Shown here one piece after another: positions 1 to 8,304 of a stretch of 64,000 nt of DNA; the first letter of the stretch is position 1, and each line of letters begins with the position of its first letter. The position numbers were made by a program, and so were the translations under genes. Under the pieces are notes generated by a model. The model did not search any database. It saw only the letters and a list, made by a program, of their open reading frames with translations, and had not been told where the DNA came from. Source of the stretch: Acinetobacter sp. ANC 3813 (lineage in GTDB: Bacteria > Pseudomonadota > Gammaproteobacteria > Pseudomonadales > Moraxellaceae); assembly GCF_002135435.1 (NCBI RefSeq), contig NZ_NEGK01000002.1, positions 228,479 through 292,478 of the forward strand, in the 5' to 3' direction.

Positions 1-1
1 T

Positions 2-415
2 ATTGAAGCTGCACACATGTGGGGTTTTAAACTTAAAATTGCGTCGCCTAAAGGCTATGAACCTAAAGCACAATTTCTTTCAGAATTCGCGCACTGTGTT
101 GAGCTGGTAAACTCAGCTGAAGATGCAGCTGTAAATGCAGACCTCATCGTTACTGACGTTTGGGCAAGCATGGGCCAAGAAGAAGAACAAAAAATCCGTG
201 AAAAAGCATTTGCTGATTATCAAGTTAATGAACGCCTTATGGATCTTGCGCACCCAGATTGCTTATTTATGCACTGCTTGCCAGCGCACCGCGGTGAAGA
301 AATTTCAGAAAACATGCTAGATCATAAAAATGCTGTGGTTTGGGATGAAGCAGAAAACCGCCTGCATGCTCAAAAAGCTTTAGTCGAATTCTTGATCAAT
401 GAAAACCTTAAATAA
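2..415 (+). CDS. argF: Ornithine carbamoyltransferase, C-terminal part (5' end outside window)
   Basis: Catalyses carbamoyl phosphate + ornithine to citrulline in arginine biosynthesis, in the cytosol. The frame is open from the window edge, so only the last roughly 137 of about 305 residues are present; the first in-frame ATG at 17 is internal and not the start. The ornithine-binding domain is recognisable: the DVWASMGQE segment and the [10 protein letters not shown] motif, whose Cys lies in the family's HCLP active-site loop, followed by the expected [14 protein letters not shown]-terminal helix. A strong U-tract terminator follows 18 bp after the stop, so it ends its transcription unit. 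argF and argI are the same enzyme family; the symbol argF is the usual one in this group. Confidence 0.96.
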   Translation: MEAAHMWGFKLKIASPKGYEPKAQFLSEFAHCVELVNSAEDAAVNADLIVTDVWASMGQEEEQKIREKAFADYQVNERLMDLAHPDCLFMHCLPAHRGEEISENMLDHKNAVVWDEAENRLHAQKALVEFLINENLK

Positions 416-433
416 GACTAAGTAATTAGTACT

Positions 434-463
434 AAAAAAGCACCAGAAGGTGCTTTTTTTTTG
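434..463 (+). terminator. Rho-independent terminator after argF
   Basis: The stem AAAAAAGCACC / GGTGCTTTTTT has an AGAA loop and is followed by a T run. It lies directly downstream of the argF stop. Confidence 0.85.
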
Positions 464-511
464 CCAGTATGGATATAATCAAAACCATAATTTTAATAAG
501 TGATTGGTTTT

Positions 512-979
512 ATGCTTTTAAGACATCTTGGTTTTGGCTTTATCCTGCTTTGTACTGCTATACAGGTTCAGGCAACAGAGTTTGATCAATATCTTCAATC
601 AAAGAACATTATTGATGAACGATATAAAATTCAGCAGGCAGAAACCTTAAATGAAATACTTTCGGTATTAAGCGCGGAAGACTCTAGAACACTGCCACTT
701 GAAATTGATCACAATACCATTATTGAACAATTGAACTTATATGCAGACCACACAGATCTAAAAGGCATCATCACAACGCCAGACTTTGCGCAATTTGAAC
801 AGGATTTAGGTCACAAACAAGTCGAGAAATTAATTAAAAAAAATTTGGTGCAAAACTGCAATATTTTCTTTGAGCATGAATATCAGCGCAGTAATCCTTA
901 TAGCATCAAACTGCAGCTGAGTTCTGAAAGCAAAAATTATGTTATTGAATTAAAGCAAAAGAACTGCAAAGTAAAATAA
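512..979 (+). CDS. Predicted secreted or periplasmic protein of unknown function
   Basis: I do not recognise the family. The first residues from the ATG at 512 (MLLRHLGFGFILLC...) form a Sec signal peptide with a probable cleavage after VQA, giving a mature protein of about 135 residues. An in-frame GTG at 500 is an alternative start; it would add four residues (VIGF), and ATG is the more natural n-region. The mature part is rich in charged residues, largely helical in appearance, and has two Cys late in the chain (NCNIFF and KNCKVK) that could form a disulfide in the periplasm. It stands alone, between the argF terminator and a convergent ynfA-like gene, so context gives no function. Confidence 0.7.
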   Translation: MLLRHLGFGFILLCTAIQVQATEFDQYLQSKNIIDERYKIQQAETLNEILSVLSAEDSRTLPLEIDHNTIIEQLNLYADHTDLKGIITTPDFAQFEQDLGHKQVEKLIKKNLVQNCNIFFEHEYQRSNPYSIKLQLSSESKNYVIELKQKNCKVK

Positions 980-1058
980 TTCATCATAAATAATCAAATA
1001 TTGCTGCAGCTGGGAAAATCACTGCAGCAAGATCTAAATAAATTGGTTTAAACAGCGC

Positions 1059-1415
1059 TTAACGCAGCAGTCCTTGCGGCTGCACAATAATAATCGCAGC
1101 GCCAATCAAGACAACTGCACCGCCCAATACATCCCAGCGGCTTAAACTGATTTGATCAACAAAACGCAGCCACATCAGTGCAGTAACTATATAAATCCCC
1201 CCATATGCCGCATAAATACGGCCAGATGCAGCAGGATGCAAAGTAAGTAGCCAAACAAATGCCGCCAAAGCAAAAACTGTTGGAACCCACAACCACTGCG
1301 ACTTCGCCTGATTTAAAATCAAATATGGGAAATAACAGCCTAAAATTTCCATCACAGCCGTGAGGAAAAATAATAAAAAAGTGCTTAAAACTTTTGTAAT
1401 CTGAATATCCATCAT
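1059..1415 (-). CDS. ynfA: YnfA/UPF0060 family small inner-membrane protein
   Basis: 118 residues with four hydrophobic helices. The family signature is clear: an EILGCYFPYL segment in helix 1, then WLLTLHPAASGRIYAAYGG in the middle and TALMWLRFVDQ, all closely matching the E. coli YnfA layout. The family is related to small multidrug resistance/DMT transporters, but its substrate is not firmly established, so I give no transport function. It is slightly longer than the usual 108 residues because of about 9 extra N-terminal residues; two adjacent ATGs (1415 and 1412) can start it. It lies downstream of clpA on the same strand but past clpA's terminator, so it is probably transcribed alone. 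Confidence 0.88.
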   Translation of the reverse strand: MMDIQITKVLSTFLLFFLTAVMEILGCYFPYLILNQAKSQWLWVPTVFALAAFVWLLTLHPAASGRIYAAYGGIYIVTALMWLRFVDQISLSRWDVLGGAVVLIGAAIIIVQPQGLLR

Positions 1416-1467
1416 CTACTACATATACCTAAGCATTTAAAACCATTTATAAAACTTGTTAGCAAAA

Positions 1468-1499
1468 AATAACCCGTGAATACACGGGTTATTTTTTAT
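1468..1499 (-). terminator. Terminator after clpA
   Basis: The stem AATAACCCGTG / CACGGGTTATT is flanked by T-rich sequence on both strands. It sits 12 bp beyond the clpA stop, between clpA and ynfA. Confidence 0.8.
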
Positions 1500-1511
1500 A
1501 ATCGAAAATCT

Positions 1512-3788
1512 TTAAGCTGGTTCAGCTGTTTGATCTTCAAAAACTTCCAATTTCAAACCTACAGCTTTGCCATTTTCCTTTTTCACAGAAACAGCAACAT
1601 TGCCGCCATGTTCTGCCAGCTCACCAAACAGAATCATTTCAGCAAGCGGTTTCTTCAAGTGTTCTTGAATCAAACGCTGCATAGGACGTGCACCCATTAA
1701 GCGGTCATAGCCATTTTCTGCCATCCATTCACGTGCAGATTGATCCACTTCAAGAATGACTTTTTTATCATCGAGTTGCGCTTGAAGTTCTGTTAAGAAC
1801 TTATCAACCACATTTTCAATGACTGTCGTAGGCAATGCTTTGAACTGAATTACGCTATCTAAGCGGTTACGGAATTCAGGCGAGAATGCTTTTTTCATTG
1901 CATCCTGATTGTCTTTACTGTTGTCCTGCTCCATAAAACCAATACTGATGCGTGAAATACTTTCTGCGCCAATATTTGTGGTTAGTACTAAAACAACATT
2001 ACGGAAATCAGATTTACGGCCATTATTATCCGTTAAAGAGCCATGATCCATAATTTGCAGCAACAGATTAAACACATCTGGATGCGCTTTTTCAATTTCA
2101 TCTAGAAGCAAGACACAATGCGGGTTTTTATGAATCGCATCTGTCAATAAACCGCCTTGATCAAACCCGACATAGCCTGGAGGCGCACCGATTAAACGTG
2201 ATACGGCGTGGCGCTCCATGTATTCCGACATGTCGAAACGGACCAATTCTACACCCAGCAATTTTGCCAGCTGTTTAGTCACTTCTGTTTTACCCACACC
2301 TGTAGGACCTGCAAATACAAAGCTGCCGACAGGCTTATCTGGCGATTTAAGACCTGCACGAGACAGTTTAATCGCAGAACCTAGGGCTTCAATAGCCTCG
2401 TCTTGTCCAAAGACAACACGTTTTAAATCACGTTCTAGATTTTCCAGTACTGTTTTATCATCTTTAGATACTGTTTTTGGCGGAATGCGTGCAATCTTAG
2501 AAACAATATCTTCAATATTTTCAACAGTAATAGCTGTATCATCCTGCTCTGCTTTTAAGCGGCGCTGAGCACCTGCTTCATCAATCACATCAATGGCTTT
2601 ATCTGGCAAAAAACGGTCATTAATGAATTTTGCAGAAAGCTCTACAGCTGAAACCAAAGCTTGATCGTCATATTTAACATGATGGAAGTCTTCAAACTTC
2701 GATTTCAAACCGCGTAGAATATCAATTGTTTCAGAAATTGAAGGCTCATTCACATCAACCTTTTGGAAGCGGCGTGAAAGTGCATGATCTTTTTCAAAAA
2801 CCTGACGATATTCTTGGAATGTGGTTGAGCCGATGCAACGCAAACTGCCGTTGGCCAAAGCTGGCTTAATCAGATTCGAAGCATCCATTGTGCTGCCCAT
2901 GCTTGAGCCAGCACCAATGATCATGTGAATTTCATCAATAAATAACACTGCTTCAGGTTTTTTCTTCAGCGCGTTCAACAATTGTTTTAAACGCTTTTCA
3001 AAATCACCACGGTATTTTGTACCTGCAACCAATGCACCAATATCAAGGCTATATACTTCAGCATTTTCTAATGGTTTTGGTGCTTTGCCGTTCACAATCA
3101 GCCAAGCCAAACCTTCAGCAATTGATGTTTTACCTACACCTGGATCACCCACAAGCAATGGGTTATTTTTACGGCGTCGGCAAAGAATCTGTGCGGCACG
3201 TTCAATTTCTTTTTCACGGCCAATTAAAGGATCCGTTTTACCCTTTTGAGCTTCGGCATTTAAGTTGGTCGTATACAGCTCCAGAGGACCTGCATTGGCA
3301 GATGATGCAGTTTCACCATCCAGCTCTTCTATTTCTTCTTCCTGCGGCGCTTCGTCTTTGCGTGTGCCGTGTGAAAGGTATTGAGTTAAAGTCAGTCGGT
3401 TAATTTGATGACGTTTCAACAGATACACTGCAAATGAATCGCGCTCTGAGTACATTGCGACCAAGATATCTGCGCCTTCTACGGTGCGGTCGCTACCGCT
3501 AGACTGCACATGGAAAATTGCGCGCTGCAAAATACGGTCAAAGCTTTCAGTTGGATGCGGCGCTTGGTCGCTGTTTTCACCAAGCTTCGGTGTATGCTGT
3601 TCTACGTATTCTTCTAGTTCTTTGCGAAGTACGATAATGTCTGCCCCGCATGCTTTTAACGCATTCACAGCAGAGTCGTTATCGAGTAAAGCCAATAATA
3701 AATGTTCTACCGTCAGAAACTCATGTCTCTTTTGACGAGCCATGCTGACAGCCAAACGTAATGATACTTCTAATTGACGACTGAGCAT
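1512..3788 (-). CDS. clpA: ATP-dependent Clp protease ATP-binding subunit ClpA
   Basis: Hexameric AAA+ unfoldase that feeds substrates to the ClpP peptidase and accepts N-end-rule substrates from ClpS. 758 residues, the normal ClpA length. The N-terminal Clp repeat domain spans about 1-140, then an acidic linker (EAPQEEEIEELDGE). AAA-1 has Walker A GDPGVGKTS at about 213-221 and a Walker B ending in LFIDEIHM. AAA-2 has Walker A GPTGVGKTE and LLLDEIEKAHP. The ISRISIGF segment carries the IGF tripeptide (IGL/IGF loop) used to dock on ClpP, which separates it from ClpB; there is no ClpB middle coiled coil. It starts 9 bp after clpS, so the two form one transcription unit. Confidence 0.98.
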   Translation of the reverse strand: MLSRQLEVSLRLAVSMARQKRHEFLTVEHLLLALLDNDSAVNALKACGADIIVLRKELEEYVEQHTPKLGENSDQAPHPTESFDRILQRAIFHVQSSGSDRTVEGADILVAMYSERDSFAVYLLKRHQINRLTLTQYLSHGTRKDEAPQEEEIEELDGETASSANAGPLELYTTNLNAEAQKGKTDPLIGREKEIERAAQILCRRRKNNPLLVGDPGVGKTSIAEGLAWLIVNGKAPKPLENAEVYSLDIGALVAGTKYRGDFEKRLKQLLNALKKKPEAVLFIDEIHMIIGAGSSMGSTMDASNLIKPALANGSLRCIGSTTFQEYRQVFEKDHALSRRFQKVDVNEPSISETIDILRGLKSKFEDFHHVKYDDQALVSAVELSAKFINDRFLPDKAIDVIDEAGAQRRLKAEQDDTAITVENIEDIVSKIARIPPKTVSKDDKTVLENLERDLKRVVFGQDEAIEALGSAIKLSRAGLKSPDKPVGSFVFAGPTGVGKTEVTKQLAKLLGVELVRFDMSEYMERHAVSRLIGAPPGYVGFDQGGLLTDAIHKNPHCVLLLDEIEKAHPDVFNLLLQIMDHGSLTDNNGRKSDFRNVVLVLTTNIGAESISRISIGFMEQDNSKDNQDAMKKAFSPEFRNRLDSVIQFKALPTTVIENVVDKFLTELQAQLDDKKVILEVDQSAREWMAENGYDRLMGARPMQRLIQEHLKKPLAEMILFGELAEHGGNVAVSVKKENGKAVGLKLEVFEDQTAEPA

Positions 3789-3797
3789 GCAACCCCC

Positions 3798-4211
3798 TTA
3801 ATCTTTTGGCTCAATCTGGCAAAGCAATGGATGACCTTGAGACCGAGCATAATTATTGACTTGGTTCGCTTTAGTCTCCGCAATGTCCCGCGGATAGACG
3901 CCTGCTACACCTTTTCCTTCATAATGTACAGTTAGCATTACTTGAGTGGCTTGGTCAAGATTCAAAGCAAAGTATTGTTGTAAAATTTCTATTACAAAGT
4001 CCATTGGGGTGTAATCATCGTTCATTAAAACGACAGCATACATAGGCGGACGTTTCAATTCTGGACGCGCAGTCATTACAGTAGTGTCAGCATCCCCATC
4101 CTCATGCGTTTCACTGGCTAAGCGCGGACTCACGTGCCAATCCACGATTCCAGTTTGATAAAATGAGTCTTTAATGTCTGATAGACAAGTTTGGCGCTTA
4201 TTGCTTCGCAT
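3798..4211 (-). CDS. clpS: ATP-dependent Clp protease adaptor ClpS
   Basis: Small adaptor that binds N-degron substrates and the ClpA N-domain. The folded core is unmistakable: [17 protein letters not shown], where the NDD segment helps bind the N-terminal residue, then the [20 protein letters not shown] segment that forms the ClpA-contacting helix. With the ATG at 4211 the protein is 137 residues, longer than the usual about 106, because of a roughly 50-residue N-terminal extension. No strong ribosome site precedes that ATG. A GTG at the VSPRLASE position, preceded by GTGGATTGG, could be the true start, so the 5' boundary is uncertain. It overlaps neither neighbour: 19 bp after the membrane protein and 9 bp before clpA. 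Confidence 0.95.
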   Translation of the reverse strand: MRSNKRQTCLSDIKDSFYQTGIVDWHVSPRLASETHEDGDADTTVMTARPELKRPPMYAVVLMNDDYTPMDFVIEILQQYFALNLDQATQVMLTVHYEGKGVAGVYPRDIAETKANQVNNYARSQGHPLLCQIEPKD

Positions 4212-4230
4212 ATGATTTTTGTTTCACACT

Positions 4231-4989
4231 TCAGTTTGAGTTTGCTTCAGTTTGTGGAATTTCTGAGAGAAACGAGGATTGACTATCAACTGCTGGCCCT
4301 TTTGCCCAGCTGAAACGGCGTACAACCTGCTTGCCGGCGCTGTTTAAACGCACTTCAATAAAGTTTGGACTAAAACCTTTAGGCATAGTCCAGCGGCCTG
4401 TTAAGCGCTCTGTATTTTCAAAATTGAAGTTTTTATCATCCATAGGAACAGTCATAACTTCTGTTCCTTGGATTAAACGAATTTCAACACTGCCCGCTGC
4501 TTGGCTTTTGCTCGGACTCACTTGCATTAAATCCAGCTGATATTCAAAAGCATTATCAGGCAAAGGTTTGATCGCAATATGCTGCACTGCCAAGGCTATA
4601 CCGCCGCGCTGACGCAGCACTTCACGGTACAAAATACCGACATTTTCTGCTTGAGCCTGTGCATTTCGGGCATTATTTACTTCAGTAAATAAATCATTTG
4701 AATTGCTGACGGCAATATCTCGCTCCTGAACAGCCGTATTCAGGCTTTTGTTCAGCACCGCCAACTCAGACTTTTGCTTCTGCACCACTTCGACCAGCTG
4801 TTCTGCATCTGCATCATAACCCACTACTGTCAGACCTTGGCGGTGACCTACCGTGTATCCCAGCAATCCACTGCTTAGGATTAAAACCGCAGCGCCAATG
4901 GCCAGCGGCATATTGGTCTGCATAAACGGTTTCTTATCGCCGCCGTCTTGCTGTGAAGTGATTTCTGAATCTGAATTTTGCATCATCAT
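4231..4989 (-). CDS. DUF6776-like membrane-anchored coiled-coil protein
   Basis: 252 residues. A short cytosolic N-terminus is followed by one membrane segment at about 28-48 (LAIGAAVLILSSGLLGYTVG), a heptad-like coiled coil at about 60-120 (QLVEVVQKQKSELAVLNKSL region), and a beta-rich C-terminal domain containing FEYQLDLMQV and RLTGRWTMPKGF. The layout and the neighbourhood near argC fit the uncharacterised DUF6776 proteins of gammaproteobacteria; that family name is from memory and should be checked. Three ATG codons in a row (4989, 4986, 4983) can start it. It lies 73 bp after argC and 19 bp before clpS, so it is probably co-transcribed with them. Function unknown. Confidence 0.75.
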   Translation of the reverse strand: MMMQNSDSEITSQQDGGDKKPFMQTNMPLAIGAAVLILSSGLLGYTVGHRQGLTVVGYDADAEQLVEVVQKQKSELAVLNKSLNTAVQERDIAVSNSNDLFTEVNNARNAQAQAENVGILYREVLRQRGGIALAVQHIAIKPLPDNAFEYQLDLMQVSPSKSQAAGSVEIRLIQGTEVMTVPMDDKNFNFENTERLTGRWTMPKGFSPNFIEVRLNSAGKQVVRRFSWAKGPAVDSQSSFLSEIPQTEANSN

Positions 4990-5062
4990 CTCTTATTTTT
5001 GATTTATTCAAAGCACACATTTAAATCGAAATCTAAATGTGTGTGAAGCATTTAAACGTTTC

Positions 5063-6109
5063 TTATGGTAATAAACCAATGCCTTGCAGGCCAGCATCTT
5101 CTGCAAAACCGAACATCAAGTTCATATTTTGTACGGCTTGACCGGCAGCGCCTTTCACCAAGTTATCTTGCGCTGCAAGAATGACCAACTTTTTCGGCTG
5201 TGGTTTATAAAGTGCAATACGTAATTGATTAGCACCACGTACAGAACGAGTTTCTGGAGAGCTGCCCGCTGGCATCACATCTACAAAAGCTTCATTTGCA
5301 TAGAATTCTTCATACAGGCTTTGCAAGTCAGCTGCAGCGCCTGCTTCAGTCAAATCAATATAAATTGTACTGAGCATGCCGCGGATCATCGGAACCAAAT
5401 GCGGTACGAATAAAATCTCGTTAAATACACCTTTTTGACCTGAAATATTTTCCAAAGCTTCAACAATTTCAGGATGATGACGGTGACCCGCTACACCATA
5501 AGCTTTGAAGTTATCTGCATTTTCTGAATAGATCATGCCAAGGCTGGCTTTGCGACCTGCACCAGAAACTCCTGATTTTGCATCAATGATAATGCTTTCA
5601 GGTTTTACTAATCCTTCAGCTTTTAAAACTGGCGCTAAACCAAGCTGCACAGTTGTTGGATAGCAGCCTGGGTTACCAATCACGTTGGCTTGTTTGATTT
5701 TGTCACGGTTTAATTCTGATAAACCATAAACTGAATTTTTTAATAGCTCTGGACATGCATGGTCTTGGCCATACCATTTTTCAAACTGTTCTAAATCTTG
5801 CAAGCGGAAGTCTGCAGCTAGGTCAATTACTTTGGTATTTGCAGCGACCAATTCTTCTGCATGCTTCATTGCTACACCGTGCGGAGTCGCAAAAAATACA
5901 ACGTCGCATTTTTTTAGTTCATCAATGTTCAGGTCTGAATATTGAAGATCGGTATGGCCGCGCAGGCTTGGGAACATGTCATCGACACGGCGCCCATTTT
6001 CAGTACGTGATGTCAGAACTTTTACTTCTGCATTTGGGTGTCGCAGTAAAATACGCAGTAATTCAACACCTGTGTAACCTGTACCGCCGACAATACCTAC
6101 TGAAATCAC
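5063..6109 (-). CDS. argC: N-acetyl-gamma-glutamyl-phosphate reductase
   Basis: NADPH-dependent reduction of N-acetylglutamyl-5-phosphate to the semialdehyde, third step of arginine synthesis. 348 residues, typical for the family. The N-terminal nucleotide-binding fold opens with [17 protein letters not shown]. The catalytic Cys is in GNPGCYPT, and the active-site His lies in [21 protein letters not shown] is the substrate-binding loop. The ATG at 6109 gives the standard MISVGIVGG start. It is the first gene of a leftward set argC, DUF6776-like, clpS, clpA. The link to clpSA is positional; no functional tie is implied. Confidence 0.98.
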   Translation of the reverse strand: MISVGIVGGTGYTGVELLRILLRHPNAEVKVLTSRTENGRRVDDMFPSLRGHTDLQYSDLNIDELKKCDVVFFATPHGVAMKHAEELVAANTKVIDLAADFRLQDLEQFEKWYGQDHACPELLKNSVYGLSELNRDKIKQANVIGNPGCYPTTVQLGLAPVLKAEGLVKPESIIIDAKSGVSGAGRKASLGMIYSENADNFKAYGVAGHRHHPEIVEALENISGQKGVFNEILFVPHLVPMIRGMLSTIYIDLTEAGAAADLQSLYEEFYANEAFVDVMPAGSSPETRSVRGANQLRIALYKPQPKKLVILAAQDNLVKGAAGQAVQNMNLMFGFAEDAGLQGIGLLP

Positions 6110-6299
6110 GCTCTTTACCTCTATTCAAAGTATCCATTTGATGACTGCGTAGTATGACAGGAAGTTACGGTTTTCTGAACTGTTTTGCTTGGGTTTATTT
6201 CTTCATAAACGGTAAATTTATAAAAAAACAACAGTGCTTCATAAACTGCTTCAAGCTAGGATTACAGAAACTAAGTAGCGATTAGTAAATATAAGTTAT

Positions 6300-6671
6300 C
6301 TAGTCAAAATAAAGTTTAATACGATCTACCTTTAAACTAATTATTTTATTGTCTAAATACCCGTATTCACTTAATAGAATTTCATCTTTAAAAAAGATAT
6401 CTCCTACTGATAAAGTTTCGTTATTTAACATCCCAATAATTTCATAAGCAAAAGACTGATCAATTTTTCTAAATTGAGGTGAGTTATCTGTTATCTCGGG
6501 CACATACTCATCAAATATTTCATATTCTAATTCAACATGATAAACACTATTAACGTTGAAAACAAAATTATAATCACTACAAAAAACGTTTAATATTTTT
6601 CCATCAACTTCAATCCAAAGTGATTCTTCCACATGCTCATCTTGAGACAGTATTTTAATTTTATAACTCAT
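6300..6671 (-). CDS. Hypothetical AT-rich protein
   Basis: 123 residues that I do not recognise. The protein is acidic and beta-rich in appearance, with alternating hydrophobic stretches (YHVELEYEIFDEY, DNKIISLKVDRIKLYFD), no signal peptide and no membrane span. The ATG at 6671 has a good ribosome site, AGAGG with 7 bases spacing. It begins 10 bp after the stop of the YgjP-like metallopeptidase gene, so the two are likely co-transcribed. Its AT content is visibly higher than that of its neighbours, which suggests later acquisition. Small acidic beta proteins of this kind include some immunity proteins, but nothing in the sequence proves that role. Confidence 0.6.
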   Translation of the reverse strand: MSYKIKILSQDEHVEESLWIEVDGKILNVFCSDYNFVFNVNSVYHVELEYEIFDEYVPEITDNSPQFRKIDQSFAYEIIGMLNNETLSVGDIFFKDEILLSEYGYLDNKIISLKVDRIKLYFD

Positions 6672-6681
6672 TTGTATACCT

Positions 6682-7362
6682 CTATTTTTCCAGCCACCAC
6701 CAAGGCATTGGCGTCATTTTTAGTATTTTCCGATGTTGCTGAAAATTAACATCATGTTTTTGAACCTCCGCCCAAAAGTTTGAACTGTGGTCAAAGTGCT
6801 TGGTATGCGCCAACTCATGTACGGCCACATATCGTGCAATTTCCAATGGAAACAACACCAATCCACTGTTCAGCATAATGTCATGTTTAGCAGAGCAGCT
6901 ACCCCAACGGGTTTTGGGCTGACGTACTGCACATTGATTAAATCTTAGACCTGTCTCACTGCTCAGCTTTTTTAAATACGATGGTAAATATGCCTTTGCA
7001 TAAGCAATGACAAAAGACTTTAAATAGCTTTCAGGCTGACGGTCACTAATAAAAAGTTGATGATTTTCCTCATCAAAGATGAATGAATGTTTTTGAACTT
7101 TATAAACAATGCTTAAAGGCTGTTCTAAATTAAATAGTTTTAATTTTTCAGGCAAACTTCGATCCTGCAACCCTGCTTTTTCCTGCTGCTTCTGCCATGT
7201 TTCAATCATCCATTGTTCGGATTGCTTCAAAAAATCTTGTACTTGGCGCTGAGTACAAAACTGCGGCACAGTTAATTTAATTTGCGTCGGCTCTACACGC
7301 AGTCTTAGGCGTGTTGCACGTAATTTTCGGGTGATTTGAATTTCAGGAAGGTTTGGGGTCAT
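6682..7362 (-). CDS. YgjP-like (SprT-type) zinc metallopeptidase domain protein
   Basis: 226 residues matching the YgjP/DUF45 metal-dependent hydrolase family. The zinc site is the HELAHTKHFDHSS segment: HExxH supplies two His and the catalytic Glu, and the following His (in HFDHS) is the third ligand candidate. Upstream are the family-typical KTRWGSCS motif and the N-terminal RKLRATRLRLRV strand. Cytosolic, no signal peptide. The cellular substrate of these proteins is unknown. It lies downstream of rpiA, separated by a palindromic element, and is followed by the AT-rich orphan gene. Confidence 0.88.
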   Translation of the reverse strand: MTPNLPEIQITRKLRATRLRLRVEPTQIKLTVPQFCTQRQVQDFLKQSEQWMIETWQKQQEKAGLQDRSLPEKLKLFNLEQPLSIVYKVQKHSFIFDEENHQLFISDRQPESYLKSFVIAYAKAYLPSYLKKLSSETGLRFNQCAVRQPKTRWGSCSAKHDIMLNSGLVLFPLEIARYVAVHELAHTKHFDHSSNFWAEVQKHDVNFQQHRKILKMTPMPWWWLEK

Positions 7363-7392
7363 TTATTCTATAATCGTATTATGAAGCTTATT

Positions 7393-7473
7393 GTTCCCTC
7401 TCCTTTCAGGAGAGGGTTAGGGAGAGGTTGATTAATCCCCTCATCCTAACCTTCTCCCAGAGGGAGAAGGAAC
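7393..7473. repeat. Palindromic intergenic element with nested hairpins (REP/MITE-like)
   Basis: Two 35-base arms (7393-7427 and 7439-7473) are inverted copies with 27 of 35 matching positions, separated by 11 bases. Each arm is itself a hairpin: CCCTCTCCT / AGGAGAGGG in the left arm and CTTCTCCC / GGGAGAAG in the right arm. It fills the space between rpiA and the YgjP-like gene and has no coding capacity. A second element of the same design lies at 56943-57033. Confidence 0.75.
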
Positions 7474-7525
7474 TTTCAATATAAATTCAATTAAACTTTT
7501 GATAGAACTATATTGAATCAACAAA

Positions 7526-8197
7526 TTAAACCGCAGTACGCTCTTCAATACCGTTATCGGTTGCAACAATAGCAATATCCGCTTTATTCAAAGCAAAGAT
7601 ACCGTTACACACCACACCCGGAATATTATTTAAAGTTTTTTCAAGTTCTAGTGCATTCAAGATATTCAAGTTATAAACATCTAAAATCACGTTACCGTTA
7701 TCCGTTACCACGCCTTCACGGTACACAGGGTCACCGCCTAAAGAGACAATTTTACGCGCCACAGCAGAACGCGCCATTGGAATCACTTCTACAGGCAGCG
7801 GAAATTCACGCGCTAACTGATCGACCCATTTAGAATCATCGACGATACAAACGAATTTTTTCGCAATAGATGCAACAATTTTTTCACGAGTCAGCGCCGC
7901 ACCGCCACCCTTGATCATATGCATGTGACGGTCAATTTCGTCAGCGCCGTCTACATAAGCATCTAAGCCGCCAACATGGTTCATATCGACCACTTCAATG
8001 CCTAATTTTTTTAAACGCTGCGCAGTTGCTTCAGAACTGGCAACAGCTGCTTCCAATTGAAGCTCTGGCAATAATTCAATGAGGAAGTTTACTGTACTTC
8101 CTGTACCTACACCCAAAATACCGCCCTTCGGCAAATGTTTCAAAGCAGCTTTAGCAGCAGCTTGTTTTTTTTCATCTTGGGTAGCATACAGACTCAT
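7526..8197 (-). CDS. rpiA: Ribose-5-phosphate isomerase A
   Basis: Interconverts ribose-5-phosphate and ribulose-5-phosphate in the non-oxidative pentose phosphate pathway. The phosphate-binding loop [10 protein letters not shown], the DGADEID motif with the catalytic Asp residues, and the [11 protein letters not shown] loop carrying the essential Lys and Glu are all present. I start it at the ATG at 8197 ([10 protein letters not shown], 223 residues) because this is the common N-terminus of the family here; a TTG at 8209 would add four residues. Divergent from ilvA with about 107 bp between the starts, so the promoters of both lie in that gap. Confidence 0.97.
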   Translation of the reverse strand: MSLYATQDEKKQAAAKAALKHLPKGGILGVGTGSTVNFLIELLPELQLEAAVASSEATAQRLKKLGIEVVDMNHVGGLDAYVDGADEIDRHMHMIKGGGAALTREKIVASIAKKFVCIVDDSKWVDQLAREFPLPVEVIPMARSAVARKIVSLGGDPVYREGVVTDNGNVILDVYNLNILNALELEKTLNNIPGVVCNGIFALNKADIAIVATDNGIEERTAV

Positions 8198-8304
8198 ATC
8201 TTGGCTCAACTATTTTTTGACATTTGCCGCTGATTTAACAGCCCAAATGTACTGGTGTTTGTTACAATGAATGCCTATTTTAAACTGTTAGATGGAAAAT
8301 TAAC

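Noticed and set aside
3017..3403. Plus-strand open frame of 128 codons inside clpA
   Set aside because: Antisense shadow of the Clp ATPase; composition follows the clpA codons.
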